Shown here: piece after piece, positions 35,609 to 47,101 of the stretch
Numbering within the stretch: the first letter of the stretch is position 1
Layout of the letters: each line of letters opens with the position of its first letter
From: Collybia mongolica
Taxonomy: Eukaryota > Basidiomycota > Agaricomycetes > Agaricales > Clitocybaceae
Assembly: GCA_013420905.1 (NCBI GenBank)
Contig: JAAXNY010000005.1
Span: forward strand, 1,612,001 to 1,676,000
Direction of reading: 5' to 3'
DNA length: 64,000 nucleotides
Notes under the pieces: generated by a model
The model's database searches: none
What the model was told of the DNA's origin: nothing
What the model saw: only the letters and a program-made list of their open reading frames with translations
Position numbers and translations under genes: made by a program

Positions 35609-37360
35609 TCAGAGCTTCGAGCGCGCCGCCGTCAACCGTTTAGTCTCGGCAGCAATATGATCATGCATCCTGTATCCATTCATCTCGTTAACTGTAGAAA
35701 GTAAAATAAGCGTCGCCGACTACCAAAGAAGTCAGCCAACAAGCTTACTCGTCAGCTTCCCCTCTACAGCCGCTAACGATGCATCGTGCGGCGTAAGGCT
35801 CGTGAACCCAATTCTTTCGTTCAAGTTCTCTGTTGCCCTTGCCGACGCTGTCTGTACCCGTGTCGCCCTAGACTTCCGGATTTTCTGGTACATCGCTAGG
35901 CCTCCCTGGATATCTCGGGTAAAATGATACTTGTCCGAGAAGATAATACTTAAGGCAGCAGCGTCTTCAATCGCCTGACAAGCGCCTTGGGATTGGTGCG
36001 GCATCATGGGGTGAGCGGCGTCTCCGAGAACACAGGTATTTCCTTTATACCATGTCTGATACCGCGCCTTTAGTGCGAATGGCAATGAATAGTTTTTCAG
36101 AGGTACGTACTTCATACGGTTGATGCACATATAGTCTCCATGGCATTCGTTCCACCGAATTTCGTAGGAGGGCTAAACAATTCGGGTCAAGCTGGCTGTA
36201 CAAGCCTTGAAGCATATCCCCAACTGGAACTTCTTTAAAAGTAAACCCCTCCTCATGATGCTTCGTAAGTTCAGTGGGCATGAAACCTAACAATACTCAA
36301 CTCAAGGTTTCATTGACAGGCAATGAACTCACAATAAAAAGACACCACTTCTCCTCCAGAACAAGGCGACATGACGATCTTATAATATTTCGAGCGACCG
36401 TTCTTTCCGGGCACGCCTCCCCAAAACTGACTGGATGGGTTCGCAGTGTAAAAATAGGACAGTTTACAAGGTCGCCGTTGACGTACATTGCAGGCTCAGT
36501 CGCCCACTTCACGAGGCCCATTCGTTTGATATCAGCTGCATGAACGTTACATCGGTAGCATGTTTGCGCCGCAGATTTCATATCCGGAGTGACGCCAATT
36601 TGGGATCTTACGACAGACTGTGAGGTCCGAAGTTAGAATCTTAGTGACGGACTGGACTTGGGAAAGGAGGATACCCTTATGCCGTCAGCGCCGATGATGA
36701 GGTCCGCAGTGATTGTCTTCCCATTCTTGAAGGTAACCGTCCGTCTATCGGTGTCCACGGAATGACATCTAAACAGAATAACTCAACGGACAAAGGAAGT
36801 GTGCATAAGGGAATACGAACACATGATCGATATGCACGGTACATGGCGCCCCCTTTCCCGTTGGTGAGGTGGCGGCGTCCAAGAGGGTTCCGTGCATGTC
36901 TTGTCGATGAAACATGTTGTAAACGTTCCCCCACTCCTCCTCGTATCTCTCGAGGTTATACCTATTAAGAACCCGGCCCGTCTCCCACTCCCGCATCACG
37001 AGGTTCATCTATAAACAGTCCTCATAAGCTGAACTACTCTCTACTCCATTCAACGTACCAGGACAACGGGCTTCATCGCAGGAATATCGACTTCCCATTC
37101 CCGCAACCACTGTGTTCCGTTGGCAGCACACGATATAGATGCCCCAACTTCCACATTGAAGTCGCGCCTTTCATAAATATCCACTGCAAATTTTGCGTGT
37201 TTAAAGCTTTGAATGGAGCACCATCATCCGACGTACCGATATGCCCAGCCCGCCGCAATGCTACGGCAGCTGAGATGCCACCAATGCCACCCCCAATAAC
37301 CGCCACACGAAGTTGCTTGAAAGCGTGGTTGCTCGTATCATATGTACCGGCAAGGTCCAT
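35609..37360 (-). CDS. FAD-dependent monooxygenase, salicylate-hydroxylase-like
   Basis: Class A flavin monooxygenases hydroxylate aromatic rings with NAD(P)H. The N-terminus MDLAGTYDTSNHAFKQ leads to the FAD fold LRVAVIGGGIGGISAAVALRR. Later come VEVGASISCAANGTQWLREW, LHRQDMHGTLLDAA-like (FHRQDMHGTLLDAA), the DG motif TADLIIGADGIR and the GD motif CVLGDAAHPMMPHQSQGACQ with AIEDAAAL. The C-terminus ends EMNGYRMHDHIAAETKRL. About seven introns of normal size split the gene. Frames look open throughout; one donor, after the VHIDH segment, is GTTCGT rather than the nearer GTGTTC. The substrate is not determinable; salicylate or another phenolic acid is usual for the group. Confidence 0.87.
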
Positions 37361-37692
37361 ATTTGCTGGCTAGGGGGGATTCGGGGTGAATTCCCAAGAA
37401 GTAGATATTTATGATTCCATGCGGCGGCGGATGACGTCCGTTTAGACTGCTAAAAAAATATATATATCGAAACTTTTACCAATATCCTCTCAAGCTCAGG
37501 CGTCAGGCTCTTGAACGTGGCGGCCTCGGCCGCGGTGCGCTTGTGTACTAAACGAAAAAGGCAATTCGGTTTCCTATCTGAACCATATGAGCCAGGCTGT
37601 GTCGATAAGCGATCGCTTGATGTATGTGATTACATCATTTCATTCCGACGGGATCCTATTCACACCTAATCTTCGCACAAACAGGTCACAGC
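37361..37692. promoter_or_regulatory. Divergent promoter region
   Basis: A 332-bp region between the head-to-head flavin monooxygenase and dienelactone-hydrolase-like genes; it must hold both promoters. No specific site identified. Confidence 0.45.
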
Positions 37693-39244
37693 ATGTCACC
37701 CCCCTCAGTGTACGATCCCAACTCGCCCAACGAGCAACTAGTTAACCTTCCGTCTGCCCCACTGGTCAATGTTACCCCAGATGTAGTCCTACAGCCACCT
37801 TTGACTCGCAGGGGAACTGGCCCTGGCATCATCGTATTCTTGCCACCTCCATCTAATCTATCCCCAAGAAAGACAGGAGACAAACCCCTGGATCCAGAAC
37901 CTATTCAAAAGTGGGCAGAGGAAGGTTTCGCCGTCATTGGCGCCACAGCATCCTCCCCCGAGTTCTCGGTTGAGGATACTCTCCAGAGGAGTATAAAGGC
38001 TTTGCTTTCTTTGAAGGAGCTTGACACGAACGACAAGTTTGCCGTCATAGGTGGGAACGGGCTACAAACCATGCGGCGCCTCTGATCTCTCCTGGATTTG
38101 TAGTGTATGATGCCAAGATTGTCAGCGCTGTCGCACGGGCCATACCCAATGACCCACGACTCATTTGCCTCGTTCTCTATGGTTCTCGTCTGGACGAACC
38201 GTCGACCGTTCCGGTTTTATCCCATCTCCCCACTTCTGCAGAGAAGGGCACTCCTTCTCCGCTTAATCCTGTTTATGTATATACATCTGCGTCTCCCAGT
38301 TTTGTTCTCCCTTCCGCTGCAGAGTACGAACCGGGGAATGCTGCACTCGCACATAGCCGTTCTCTTGTCTTCCTGCGTAAATGGCTTGAAGGGCCCATTT
38401 TCGATCTCGAAGCGATCTGGGATGAACATTGTTACTTTGAATTTGTCGTCCGCAGTGTCGCGAAGACAATGGGCACCATGGTGGTTAGTCGACTCCCCTT
38501 TTCCCGAATATTTGACCCCGCTCCTGATCGTTTGTAACCATTTGCAGGCAGAACCTTACGTTAATCATGTTCCAACGGCACGTTGTTCAAAAGTGCAGTT
38601 GATCGCAGCTAACCGGAACATCAATGAAGATGACAGGTGGTATAGGACGTCAACGACTGACGGCATTTTATCGAGACCATTTTATCTTTTCGTAAGTTCG
38701 GATCCCAAAGTTCGAACGGTTCACTCATCCCTATTGCCGCTATAGTAACCCTCCGGATATGGGGATGCAATCCGTCTCCCGGACGGTGGGTCCTGACCGC
38801 GTTGTTGGTAAGAATCATACATCGCACTCCACCGCACCTATATTTAGCTGACCATGCATGCAGATTAGATTTATTTCAACATTCACTCATGACCGGATTA
38901 TCGATTGGCTCCTACCCGGTGTCCCTGCTAGTGGTAAGAAGTTAGCCATTCCAATGATCGCGGTGGTCAACGTGCGCGGGGATCGTCTATACAACGGTAA
39001 ATATTTGACTGTCTATAAATACACTCGTTAATTTTAGATATTCCTGGCAGAACATATCTGGTGGGATCAGGCTACAGCACTTCGCCAAGCAGGGGTGCTT
39101 CCTACCCATCTGCCGTACCCAAATGCCGAGGGCAGTCAAATGCTGCGATTACCAGTTGCGGGCGCCGAATCTGCATACATGTTGGTTGATGAGGCGAACG
39201 GTAAAAGTAACGAGATGTTTAGTAGCGAGTGGGGAGTGCAGTAG
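37693..39244 (+). CDS. Dienelactone hydrolase / NTF2-like (SnoaL) protein
   Basis: The start is MSPPSVYDPNSPNEQLVNLP. The N-terminal part resembles an alpha/beta-hydrolase of the dienelactone hydrolase type (GPGIIVFLPPPSNLSP, QKWAEEGFAVIGATA). The canonical catalytic triad cannot be confirmed. The C-terminal part resembles the NTF2-like fold: WDEHCYFEFVVRSVAKTMGT, EPYVNHVPT, RQRLTAFYRDHFIF, SRTVGPDRVV, THDRIIDWLLPGVPASGKKL, IPMIAVVNVRGDRLY and EHIWWDQATALRQAGVLP. Fungal proteins of this architecture are often labelled carboxymethylenebutenolidase or NTF2-like. At the junction near 38814-38875 the obvious donor GTAAGA leaves the next exon one base out of frame. A weaker donor four bases earlier keeps the frame but alters a conserved segment, so the gene may be damaged there. 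Confidence 0.7.
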
Positions 39245-39837
39245 TTTGTACACGTCAATTAGACAGAATAACGTCTCACTGAGGTAGCACGATATTGAGA
39301 TTCGGAAGGAAGGAAATATATAAAAGTGATACGAGGACGGTGGTCGTGCATGACGAAGGCCTGAGCTACCAATGTCGAACATTGAACGTTGAAGGCCCGA
39401 ATGCGTGTATTCAAACTCGCGTGAAAATAGGGCCCGCCAGGATGATAGCAGTAGTGTCGTCAATGTCGCCGTTTGCTACGCGTCAGACTCGCTGTGGGGC
39501 AGTGCTCTGTGGTGATAAAGCATATTCTCATTTCTCCGGGTAGGGAAGTAAAGGCGAATGAGAGGCTCGACAAGAGGAACTCATGAATGAACTACGAGAT
39601 CTTGTCTTGCATAGCAGCATACATAGTGCTTTTGATGTATTATTTTTGCATACAGCACAGGGCCACCGAAATATGCATAATTCCAGGTCGAGGGCTAGTT
39701 CGAGATGAGTGAGCTGTAAGACGACAGGACATACAAGGCTCATCACGCGCAAGTCATAGTTACGAGAGCCTGATCATGCAGAAACACCCCCGTGAAGAAC
39801 GCTGCAACAACATCCCGGGCAGCCGTGCTCACAAAGC
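39245..39837. other. Intergenic between convergent genes
   Basis: A 593-bp region between two convergent stops. No motif is recognised in the short frames; 3' UTRs are expected. Confidence 0.45.
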
Positions 39838-41576
39838 TTACGACATCTCGACATCTTGGTCAACCCGGGGTGCCCCTCGTACGACGGAGTTCACAAGTTC
39901 TCGCCTAATCTCGGGGCTAATTTGTGCGTGCGGCGTGGCACGTATGACATCCAAAAGGGCGTCTTTTTGGTCTGGGGTCAAATCGGAGGCGTAGCTGATT
40001 TTTGAATCCATATCAATTGCTTCTGGCAAAAGAATTGAATAGGAAGGACGGACCGCTGGGCGAAAACAAGCAAGCTCTGGTGCCATAATACGGGAAGTTG
40101 ATCCGTGTCCCCGCGACTTTTGGCTTTGTAGCTGTTTGAGAGCCGGATGAAGTGGAATACGATCGCATCGACGACCTTGTAAGGAAGTTCGAGCTTCTTG
40201 TCAAGCAAGACCCGTATGAAGAGTGAATTGGGTCCTGGATTTGATGCAGCTTAGTGTAATTTTTGATTTTTCGATTGTTCATGGTTTAATTACCTGAATA
40301 ATCCATCTCTGCGATACGAAGTAATGCTGCGGAAGCATGGAGCACAGGTACTTTAGTCCTTGCGAGTATGGATGCAATAATTGCTGTCTCTTTTAAAGAA
40401 CAACCTTGCTATTCAGAGTTAATAACGAACCAGCATGTTGAAGCATAAAAATAATACCTACATCCAGCATGGGAAATATGATTCCTTTGAAAAATGCACC
40501 CGGTTTGTATAGAGCACGTTTTAGGCTTTCGTAATATTGGGGGTTAAGCTTCTTGTTCATTTGAATATCTTCTCGGATGGCGTCTAGGAGAACCACGCTG
40601 AGGAATAATTGTGCCTGTGGAGGCTTCATGTTGGAGATAAAAATCCTGGTTGCAGCACGACAGGCGTGGGGGGACCAATTTTCGGGGCGGGTGAGGGCGA
40701 GTATGCGTGCCCATTGGGGGAGAGAAGGTATCACTTTGAAGATTTTTGGCAGCGAACCTGACTTGTATTTGTGTAGGAAAATACCAAGCCTGGAACGAGG
40801 ATAATAGGTATATTATGGAGCAGAAGAGGATAGTAACAAACTTGGTATATGCTTCGACAACCTTTGGATCCAGCCCAAGAGCGGGGTCTGGGTTTTCACG
40901 GTCTAAAAATTACTATTAGGAACCAATCATGCGTTCACTTGCCGATATCGGAGCACCTTGCTGAACTTTTTGAACAACCGCAGCATTCCCTGTTTCAACA
41001 TTGTCCAACTTGGCGAAGATGATGTCTGCGAGGGTTCTTCGTTCAACAGCATTGGCAGGCATTAGTGTTTCCAAGGTTTCCATGTCCCCAGCGTCTATTT
41101 CCTATGGTATCTGTTGAGCTACGCCATCGACCAATCAATGCAGATAATCCTCACGAATATCTCCACATCTTCAGCATCTTCAGCGTTGTCAAAATCCACG
41201 TTATCGTCGTCGTCATCGTCATCTTCATCCATGGCTCTGGGTCTTGATAGAAAAGCAGCTCTATCATCCTGTGCATCATCGTCCTGGTCATCAGGCATTG
41301 TTAATTCATCCTGCTGATCCCTTGCGAGCTCGAAGATGCGCCTCGATGTCTTGGGGTCTAGGATAACCTGCTTGATGGGTCAACAGGGCCCCTGACATGA
41401 CAAATGAGCAGATTGACCTCTCCGTTTCCCTCATCATCGGATTGACTTCTCCGTGATTTCTTCCTTTTTCCGGGCTCAGAAACTCGCCCGTATTTAGCGG
41501 CGACTTCGTCTTCGTCGAGTTGAACGAGTAGCGGATCGTGCCTGGACTTTCCTGCACCCTTTGTAGCGCGAGGCAT
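39838..41576 (-). CDS. enp1: Bystin (Enp1), ribosome biogenesis factor
   Basis: Bystin/Enp1 is needed for 18S rRNA processing and 40S export, acting in the nucleolus. The N-terminus [20 protein letters not shown] and a Lys/Arg-rich stretch with acidic runs ([16 protein letters not shown]) are typical. A conserved N-terminal motif is [20 protein letters not shown]. The bystin domain follows: [152 protein letters not shown] and [16 protein letters not shown]. It ends [17 protein letters not shown] with an acidic tail. About six introns. No defects seen. Confidence 0.95.
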
Positions 41577-41808
41577 GATGATGGCTGGTAATGGATGTAG
41601 CAAAGCCGTTATTTAATTCGCACAAGCGGAGATGATGTTGAAGGACAGGTGCCAAAATTTTTGGTTCGGCAATCGCCATGCACGTAAAAGTACTCTAAAA
41701 TTGTGAAACTCGTCTCGATGACCCTAACTGTTAAATAGACACTATAATATACGGTTCTTCAGTCTGTCCTCCTGTTTCTTCCTTCTACCACCACCTCTTA
41801 TTTCCACT
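41577..41808. promoter_or_regulatory. Divergent promoter, bystin / UDP-glucuronate decarboxylase
   Basis: A head-to-head gene pair with 232 bp between start codons. A TATA-like ATAATATACGG at about 41740-41755 and a CTTC/ACCACC-rich stretch precede the plus-strand start. Confidence 0.45.
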
Positions 41809-43395
41809 ATGTCTAGTTCCCCTGTGAGTCCCAGCTGCCACAGCTTTGCGCGTAACATTCGTCATTTGCCACTCTTTCGCTCATTTAGCGCTCCATCTTC
41901 TCTAGATACAAACTCTTGACAAGAACGGCGATGAAATTACGACGGTTGGATTTGACCGCTTTGGCTTCAATAGCGAAGTCTCCCTTGAGGTTCTCCGCTC
42001 CCTCTATCTTCGTTCTCACTATGTCGTCACTGCAAATGCGGCTATGGGTCTAGACGCGGAGGAGCCAGAGACACTACACGCGAAATTTATCCAAGGCCAC
42101 ACGGCGTACCAGTCGAAGTCCATCTATCACCCAGATACACTGTCCATCTCTTATACTACGCTATCACGATTTCCACCTGTTAAGCTCCTCGCGCCTTCCA
42201 ATCGTAAACGGATCCTTGTGACAGGCGGTGCTGGATTTGTCGGATCCCATCTCGTCGATCGTCTTATGCTACTCGGACATGAAGTAACAGTCCTCGACAA
42301 TTTCTTCACCGGTTCCAAGACTACCGTTAGCCACTGGATAGGGCATCCCAATTTCGAAATGGTCCGTCATGATGTGGTCGAACCTTTCATGATTGAATGT
42401 GACCGTGAGTCATATCCCCGATGATCCCCCCATAACCGCTGACTGTCACTTCAGAAATCTATCATTTGGCCTGTCCCGCGTCACCTCCGCATTACCAATT
42501 TAATGCCGTAAAGACCATCAAGACATCGTTCATGGGAACCCTGAACATGCTTGGGTTGGCAAAGCGAACAAAAGCCCGGTTTCTGATCTCAAGCACGTCT
42601 GGTAAGTCACAGGTTTTTATTAATAGCAAATGACACTTGTTAATGATCCCTATGCAGAGGTGTATGGCGACCCTGAAGTACACCCGCAAACTGAGGAATA
42701 GTGAGCACTAGAATCTTGACAGTTTTCAATCAGTATCACTCACATGTAACCCTAGCTGGGGACATGTGAATCCTATCGGGCCCCGAGCGTGTTACGATGA
42801 AGGAAAACGTGTTGCAGAAACTTTGACATACGGCTTCCAACGCCAGGATGGTGTCGATGTGCGCGTTGCACGTATATTTAATACCTATGGACCCAGAAGT
42901 AAGTATAACGTAAGATTTAAAGTCTCGATATTAGCTGACACGCCTGTGAACCAAGTGAACCCTTACGATGGCCGCGTTGTGTCGAACTTCATCGTTCAAG
43001 CACTCAAAGGGGAAGACATGACCGTTTACGGTGATGGCAAGCAGACGCGCTCTTTCCAATATGTACATGATCTCATCGACGGCCTTATCGCACTCATGAA
43101 CTCTGACGAATCACGTCCTGTCAACATCGGCAATGGTGACGAGTTTACTATTGGTGAGTTTGCTGAGCTTGTGCGGGAGATTGTGGAGAAAGTCCAAGAT
43201 GCGGATGGGGATAAGCGTTCGCGACGCGTCGATATCATTTACAAACCCATGCCTACCGACGATCCCCAAAAGAGAAGACCCGATACTACTCGCGCCAAGG
43301 AGTCCCTTGATTGGCAGCCCCGATGGACAGTCCGAATGGGATTGGAGGAGATGGTGCGATATTATAAGGCCAAGATGGCGGAGGGGAGCATTTAA
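41809..43395 (+). CDS. uxs1: UDP-glucuronic acid decarboxylase (UDP-xylose synthase)
   Basis: The enzyme converts UDP-glucuronate to UDP-xylose using bound NAD. The short first exon MSSSP splices to [20 protein letters not shown]. Motifs: [20 protein letters not shown] (Rossmann), [57 protein letters not shown] (catalytic Ser/Thr), [11 protein letters not shown] (catalytic Tyr-Lys), [61 protein letters not shown] and the C-terminal [15 protein letters not shown]. There is no N-terminal membrane anchor, unlike the animal Golgi enzyme, so it is probably cytosolic. In basidiomycetes UDP-xylose feeds xylose-containing glycans. Confidence 0.95.
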
Positions 43396-43933
43396 TTTTG
43401 GGCTTTCGGGCAGCACGGCCCACCTGCTCTCAATGGACTTCTTTCTTTTCCCAATAGACTTTTGGTTGTGCTGATGGCTCTTAGATTGCTTACTAGATTT
43501 CGTTTCATATTCTGTACAAGTACTATATATGTAGCTCTTTGGTGTCCCTATCTTGGGAAAGCATAATACTAATCTCATATGTCCGACGGGATATAGATGG
43601 CTATATAGCTTCGACCTATTACCTCGTCTATTGACATGAACGCTCCTGTCAAACAGTATGCGCAATGGGCAAGGGTATTCTCCTCTTATCAGTGCAATGG
43701 AGTCCATGATTGAATCTTCTAACCCTTAGGCTCTCTTGGTTAATGCTGAGAGATATGTGATGCAATCACAAAATCCTCCTGGATTCGCGACACTTGTATT
43801 ATGCTGATATTTAGCGCGGAATTAGTTTTGTCAAAGAGGCCATGTGCAACGTGTCTGGTAGCTCTTAGCTTTACATTCCAACGAGGTGCTTGCAAAACCA
43901 TTGCCCCACGTGATAACTAACGTCCGATGATCA
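43396..43933. other. Intergenic, no gene recognised
   Basis: AT-rich sequence between the UXS stop and the 8-bp target duplication of the transposon nest. A weak minus-strand frame is antisense to the UXS end. No gene is supported. Confidence 0.45.
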
Positions 43934-43941
43934 AAAAATAG
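43934..43941. repeat. Target-site duplication AAAAATAG, left copy
   Basis: AAAAATAG directly precedes the left tip CCGTGTTGGCCA and is repeated exactly after the right tip at 54076-54083. Confidence 0.65.
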
Positions 43942-44093
43942 CCGTGTTGGCCAAGTCGTTGACATGTCATGAAGTTACAGTTGGCCGACTGTCAGTGATT
44001 GACTGTACCTGACTTGACCGTGACCCTATATCTACATAATAGACTCTAACTTGCGCATGCGCAAGAGGTGTCAGATCTTCCGATCCTGGACAT
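43942..44093 (+). repeat. Left terminal arm with TGAC/GTCA motif cluster
   Basis: This begins with the tip CCGTGTTGGCCA. About seven TGAC or GTCA tetramers lie between 43953 and 44030. It ends with the subterminal inverted repeat CAAGAGGTGTCAGATCTTCC... whose partner is in the right arm. Confidence 0.55.
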
Positions 44094-44131
44094 CATAGCC
44101 GAGGCCCCCTCCCCCCCCCCAAACAAGGAAA

Positions 44132-44658
44132 CTGTTGTGGGTTGTGTTGGCAAACGGCATCAGATGGCTACACCTCAACCGAGTAAGCGAAGTTTTTACA
44201 TCAGCCATGCAGCCTCGACATTATCTTAACAATATTGGACGCGTTTTGCTTAATTCTAAGCTCATTAACGTGCCTACCCCAAGATATCATTCCTACAATG
44301 GTCTGTATATAGACTGTGTGTGGTTTACCTCAGCCCACACCTGCTATTTATACTCTCTCTGTACCTTCTACTGCACCACTCAAAAAGGATGTTTCCTTTA
44401 TGTTTCCTTTATTGATACCTGACCTCTTTGCAGTATCCATCTTCTATGGTTCCTCACAAGGATAGCTTAGATGTCTTTTGAGTTGACGCTACTGTCTTAT
44501 AAGTGTACCATGCTGTACATTATCATGCCTATTATTTCTTGTATTCATCACACTGCATATCTTTCTTGTGTTTCTGTGGCCTACATCTAATATAAGTACT
44601 TATAGACTTTTATCTGCACTCGAGAAACAACTCAAATACACTTTCTGTCAACAGTGAG
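44132..44658 (+). mobile_element. Possible solo LTR inside the left arm
   Basis: The segment starts TGTTGTGGG and ends GTCAACA, with TGTTG/CAACA inverted tips as in many LTRs. It holds TATA-like sequences (TATTTATACTC, CTTATAAG). It lies within the 678 bp (44094-44771) that is absent from the matching position of the right arm. I see no 4-6 bp target duplication and no second LTR, so this is a tentative reading. Confidence 0.25.
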
Positions 44659-45493
44659 GGTTGCCGAGCTCATGCCGAAGCTAGCTGGGTTGATTTGGTT
44701 GATGGCTTGCTGTCCTGCTGTTCTTTGGATATCACTGACTTCCAAATTGGGATTCAGGTTGAATGTCCAGGCCCAGTGAAAAGCCGGTTGAGCCCGATTG
44801 AGCCCGATTGAGCAAAATTGCACTCACTGGAAATAACTCAGTTCCGCTCGACATAGGTCAGTTTTTGGGAATCCTACCTAGCCATTATGTGCAGCATTGA
44901 GTGGTTTTGAGTGTTTTCATTTCATTCATTTTTGCTCAATTGTTTTTCAGAATCAGTTCATTTTTGCTCAATACAAATCATTGCAATTATAGTACAAGTC
45001 CATACAGTGGACCAAGGGTGTGTGTTGCTGTAGTAACTCCCATACCAGCACATAACATTTTAAAGCCCATAGAAAAAGCAGGTTTGTACCTAATTGAATA
45101 TGATCAGTATTAGCAGGAAATTGAATGTGAATTTACGTACCTTGTCACTACATCAATCCTGTGAAGAAGCCCTTTCTGGTGGCATACAGACAGTGGAAGA
45201 CAAAGCTACTGACCACTCATTTTGTCTTAACTTGTTGAACAAAATCCTGCATAGTGAATTCAAAATCGACAAACAAAATAAAATGTATGGATACACTTAC
45301 TTTGTTACCACCTGTCGCGCACAGGGTCTCCCAGTGTTTCGAGAATTCGTCTTCTGTTCCCATGGGATTTCCTTGAATCCATGCATGTTTGCATATACTC
45401 CTATGGGGTAAGGTGTCAGACAATTTGACGGTAGAAAATGCAACTTACTTGGCATTGTTAGTGTTGCCTGCCTTCGCTTTCTTCAATTTGATA

Positions 45494-47101
45494 CAGTGGC
45501 TCAAAAAACTGCCCCAATGTTTGTACATTTTTGAAAGATCAATATGGTATGAAGTGCTGACATAAGCAGGGGACCTGGGGTAATTATGTAAGATACTATG
45601 ACATCGTGGCTTTCCAATGGACCCTGGATCATGTGATTTGGATCAAAACCCATTAAGCTATAGGCCAAACAAAATGATTACTCATTGGGGCAGTTTTTTG
45701 ACCCTCTATTAATTTTCTATCTAATACTTTGTATGACCACCTTTTGCCTTTATAACTGCTTGTATCCGCCTGGGCATACTTTCTATCAGGTTTTGGCATA
45801 CCTCTGGTGGAATTTCACCCCACTCTTCAGCCAATCTATCCCACAACTCATGTACTCCTTTGGGTGGTGTTGGATATTCTTTAAGACGGCGCTTGAGATG
45901 TTCCCAAAGGTGTTCTATTGGATTCATGTCAGGGGATTGGGCAGGCCAGCCAAGGACTTGAATGTTGTTGTCTTCAAACCACTGTGTGGCCAGTCCAGAT
46001 GTGTGTTTGGGGTCGTTATCTTGCTGAAAGTAGCGCTCGCCATCCACCATTTCCAACTTCTCAAAACTTTCCTGAACTCCACTCTCCAAAATTTCACAGT
46101 ATTGAACCTTGTCCATGTTCCCCTGCACCTCTATGAGCTTTCCCACTCCATTCCACCCCATACAACCCCATACCATGAGGTTTCCTCCTCCTCCATGTTT
46201 GACAGTAAGTGATGTTGTTCTATCAGATGGTGGTTCTCCCCTTTGTTTCCAGACATAAACCTTTCCATCTGACCCAATCCTATTGATTTTGGTCTCATCT
46301 GTCCATAGAACCCTTTTCCAGTCCTCCACAGTCCAGCTTTCATGATATTTTGCAAACTGGAGACGCCGGATGCGATGGGCTCGTTTGAGAAGAGGAGCTT
46401 TCCTCTTTGTAGCAGCATAAAATTGATTTTCCTTGAGTGCATTTCTGACTGTCTGGGGTGTGACAGGATTGGGGATGATGCCATTGATGAATTGGGTAGC
46501 CTGAACTGCATTATCAAGCTTCCCTGACTTGATTTGACGAATAATTGACTGTTTGTCACGAACAGACAGCTTGGAGGGGCGGCCACCAAGGTTGTTTTCT
46601 TTGTTTCCATCCACATCTTTGCTGATCCTACTGATGGTACCCTTCCCTAGACCAGTTTTCTCCTTGATTTGACACTGAGAATAGCCCTCATTGAGGAGAG
46701 AAACAACAGTATTGTGCTGAGCAGTAGAAATGGCTTTCATGATGGTGGTAAGAGGTCAAGAAGATGATTGAACCAATTCCAACATGTCAAATTGATACAA
46801 ATAAAGTCACATGACATTGTTTATTCTTCCCACAGTCCATAATGTTCTTGCATTGGATCATAAATGCCAGAATAATGGAAAATAAGATAAGGGTCAAAAA
46901 ACTGCCCCAATAAGTAGCCATTTTGTTTGGCTTATAGCTTAATGGATATTGATCCAAATCACATGATCCAGGGTCCATTGGAAAGCCACGATGTCATAGT
47001 ATCTTACATAATTACCCCAGGTCCCCTGCTTATGTCAGCACTTCATACCATATTGATCTTTCAAAAATGTACAAACATTGGGGCAGTTTTTTGAGCCACT
47101 G
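45494..47101 (-). mobile_element. Tc1/mariner element A, apparently intact
   Basis: The 1608-bp element is flanked by the TA duplication (45492-45493 and 47102-47103). Terminal arms 45494-45704 and 46891-47101 are 211 bp each and nearly identical when inverted, with fewer than ten differences. Each arm starts CAGTGGCTCAAAAAACTGCC and ends with an inverted copy of its own AAAAAACTGCCCCAAT motif, so the element has four such sites. Between the arms is one open transposase frame on the minus strand. Near-identical arms and the open frame suggest recent activity. Confidence 0.92.
45721..46740 (-). CDS. Tc1-like transposase, DD34E, intact (339 aa)
   Basis: An uninterrupted frame. The N-terminus has the paired-type HTH: ISTAQHNTVVSLLNEGYSQC then IKEKTGLGKGTISRI, followed by GGRPSKLSVRDKQSIIRQI. 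The DDE domain shows WTDETKINRIGSDGKVYVWK, GGGGNLMVWGCMGWNGVGKL, the second Asp in YFQQDNDPKHTS, and SPDMNPIEHLWEHLKRRL. Counting from the Asp of QQDN to the Glu of IEHLW gives 34 intervening residues, i.e. DD34E. The length (339) is normal for Tc1. All three catalytic residues are present. Confidence 0.95.
   Translation of the reverse strand: MKAISTAQHNTVVSLLNEGYSQCQIKEKTGLGKGTISRISKDVDGNKENNLGGRPSKLSVRDKQSIIRQIKSGKLDNAVQATQFINGIIPNPVTPQTVRNALKENQFYAATKRKAPLLKRAHRIRRLQFAKYHESWTVEDWKRVLWTDETKINRIGSDGKVYVWKQRGEPPSDRTTSLTVKHGGGGNLMVWGCMGWNGVGKLIEVQGNMDKVQYCEILESGVQESFEKLEMVDGERYFQQDNDPKHTSGLATQWFEDNNIQVLGWPAQSPDMNPIEHLWEHLKRRLKEYPTPPKGVHELWDRLAEEWGEIPPEVCQNLIESMPRRIQAVIKAKGGHTKY

Noticed and set aside
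44901..45411. Plus-strand frames at the left of the transposon nest
   Set aside because: They are antisense to or outside the companion ORF exons and lack motifs.
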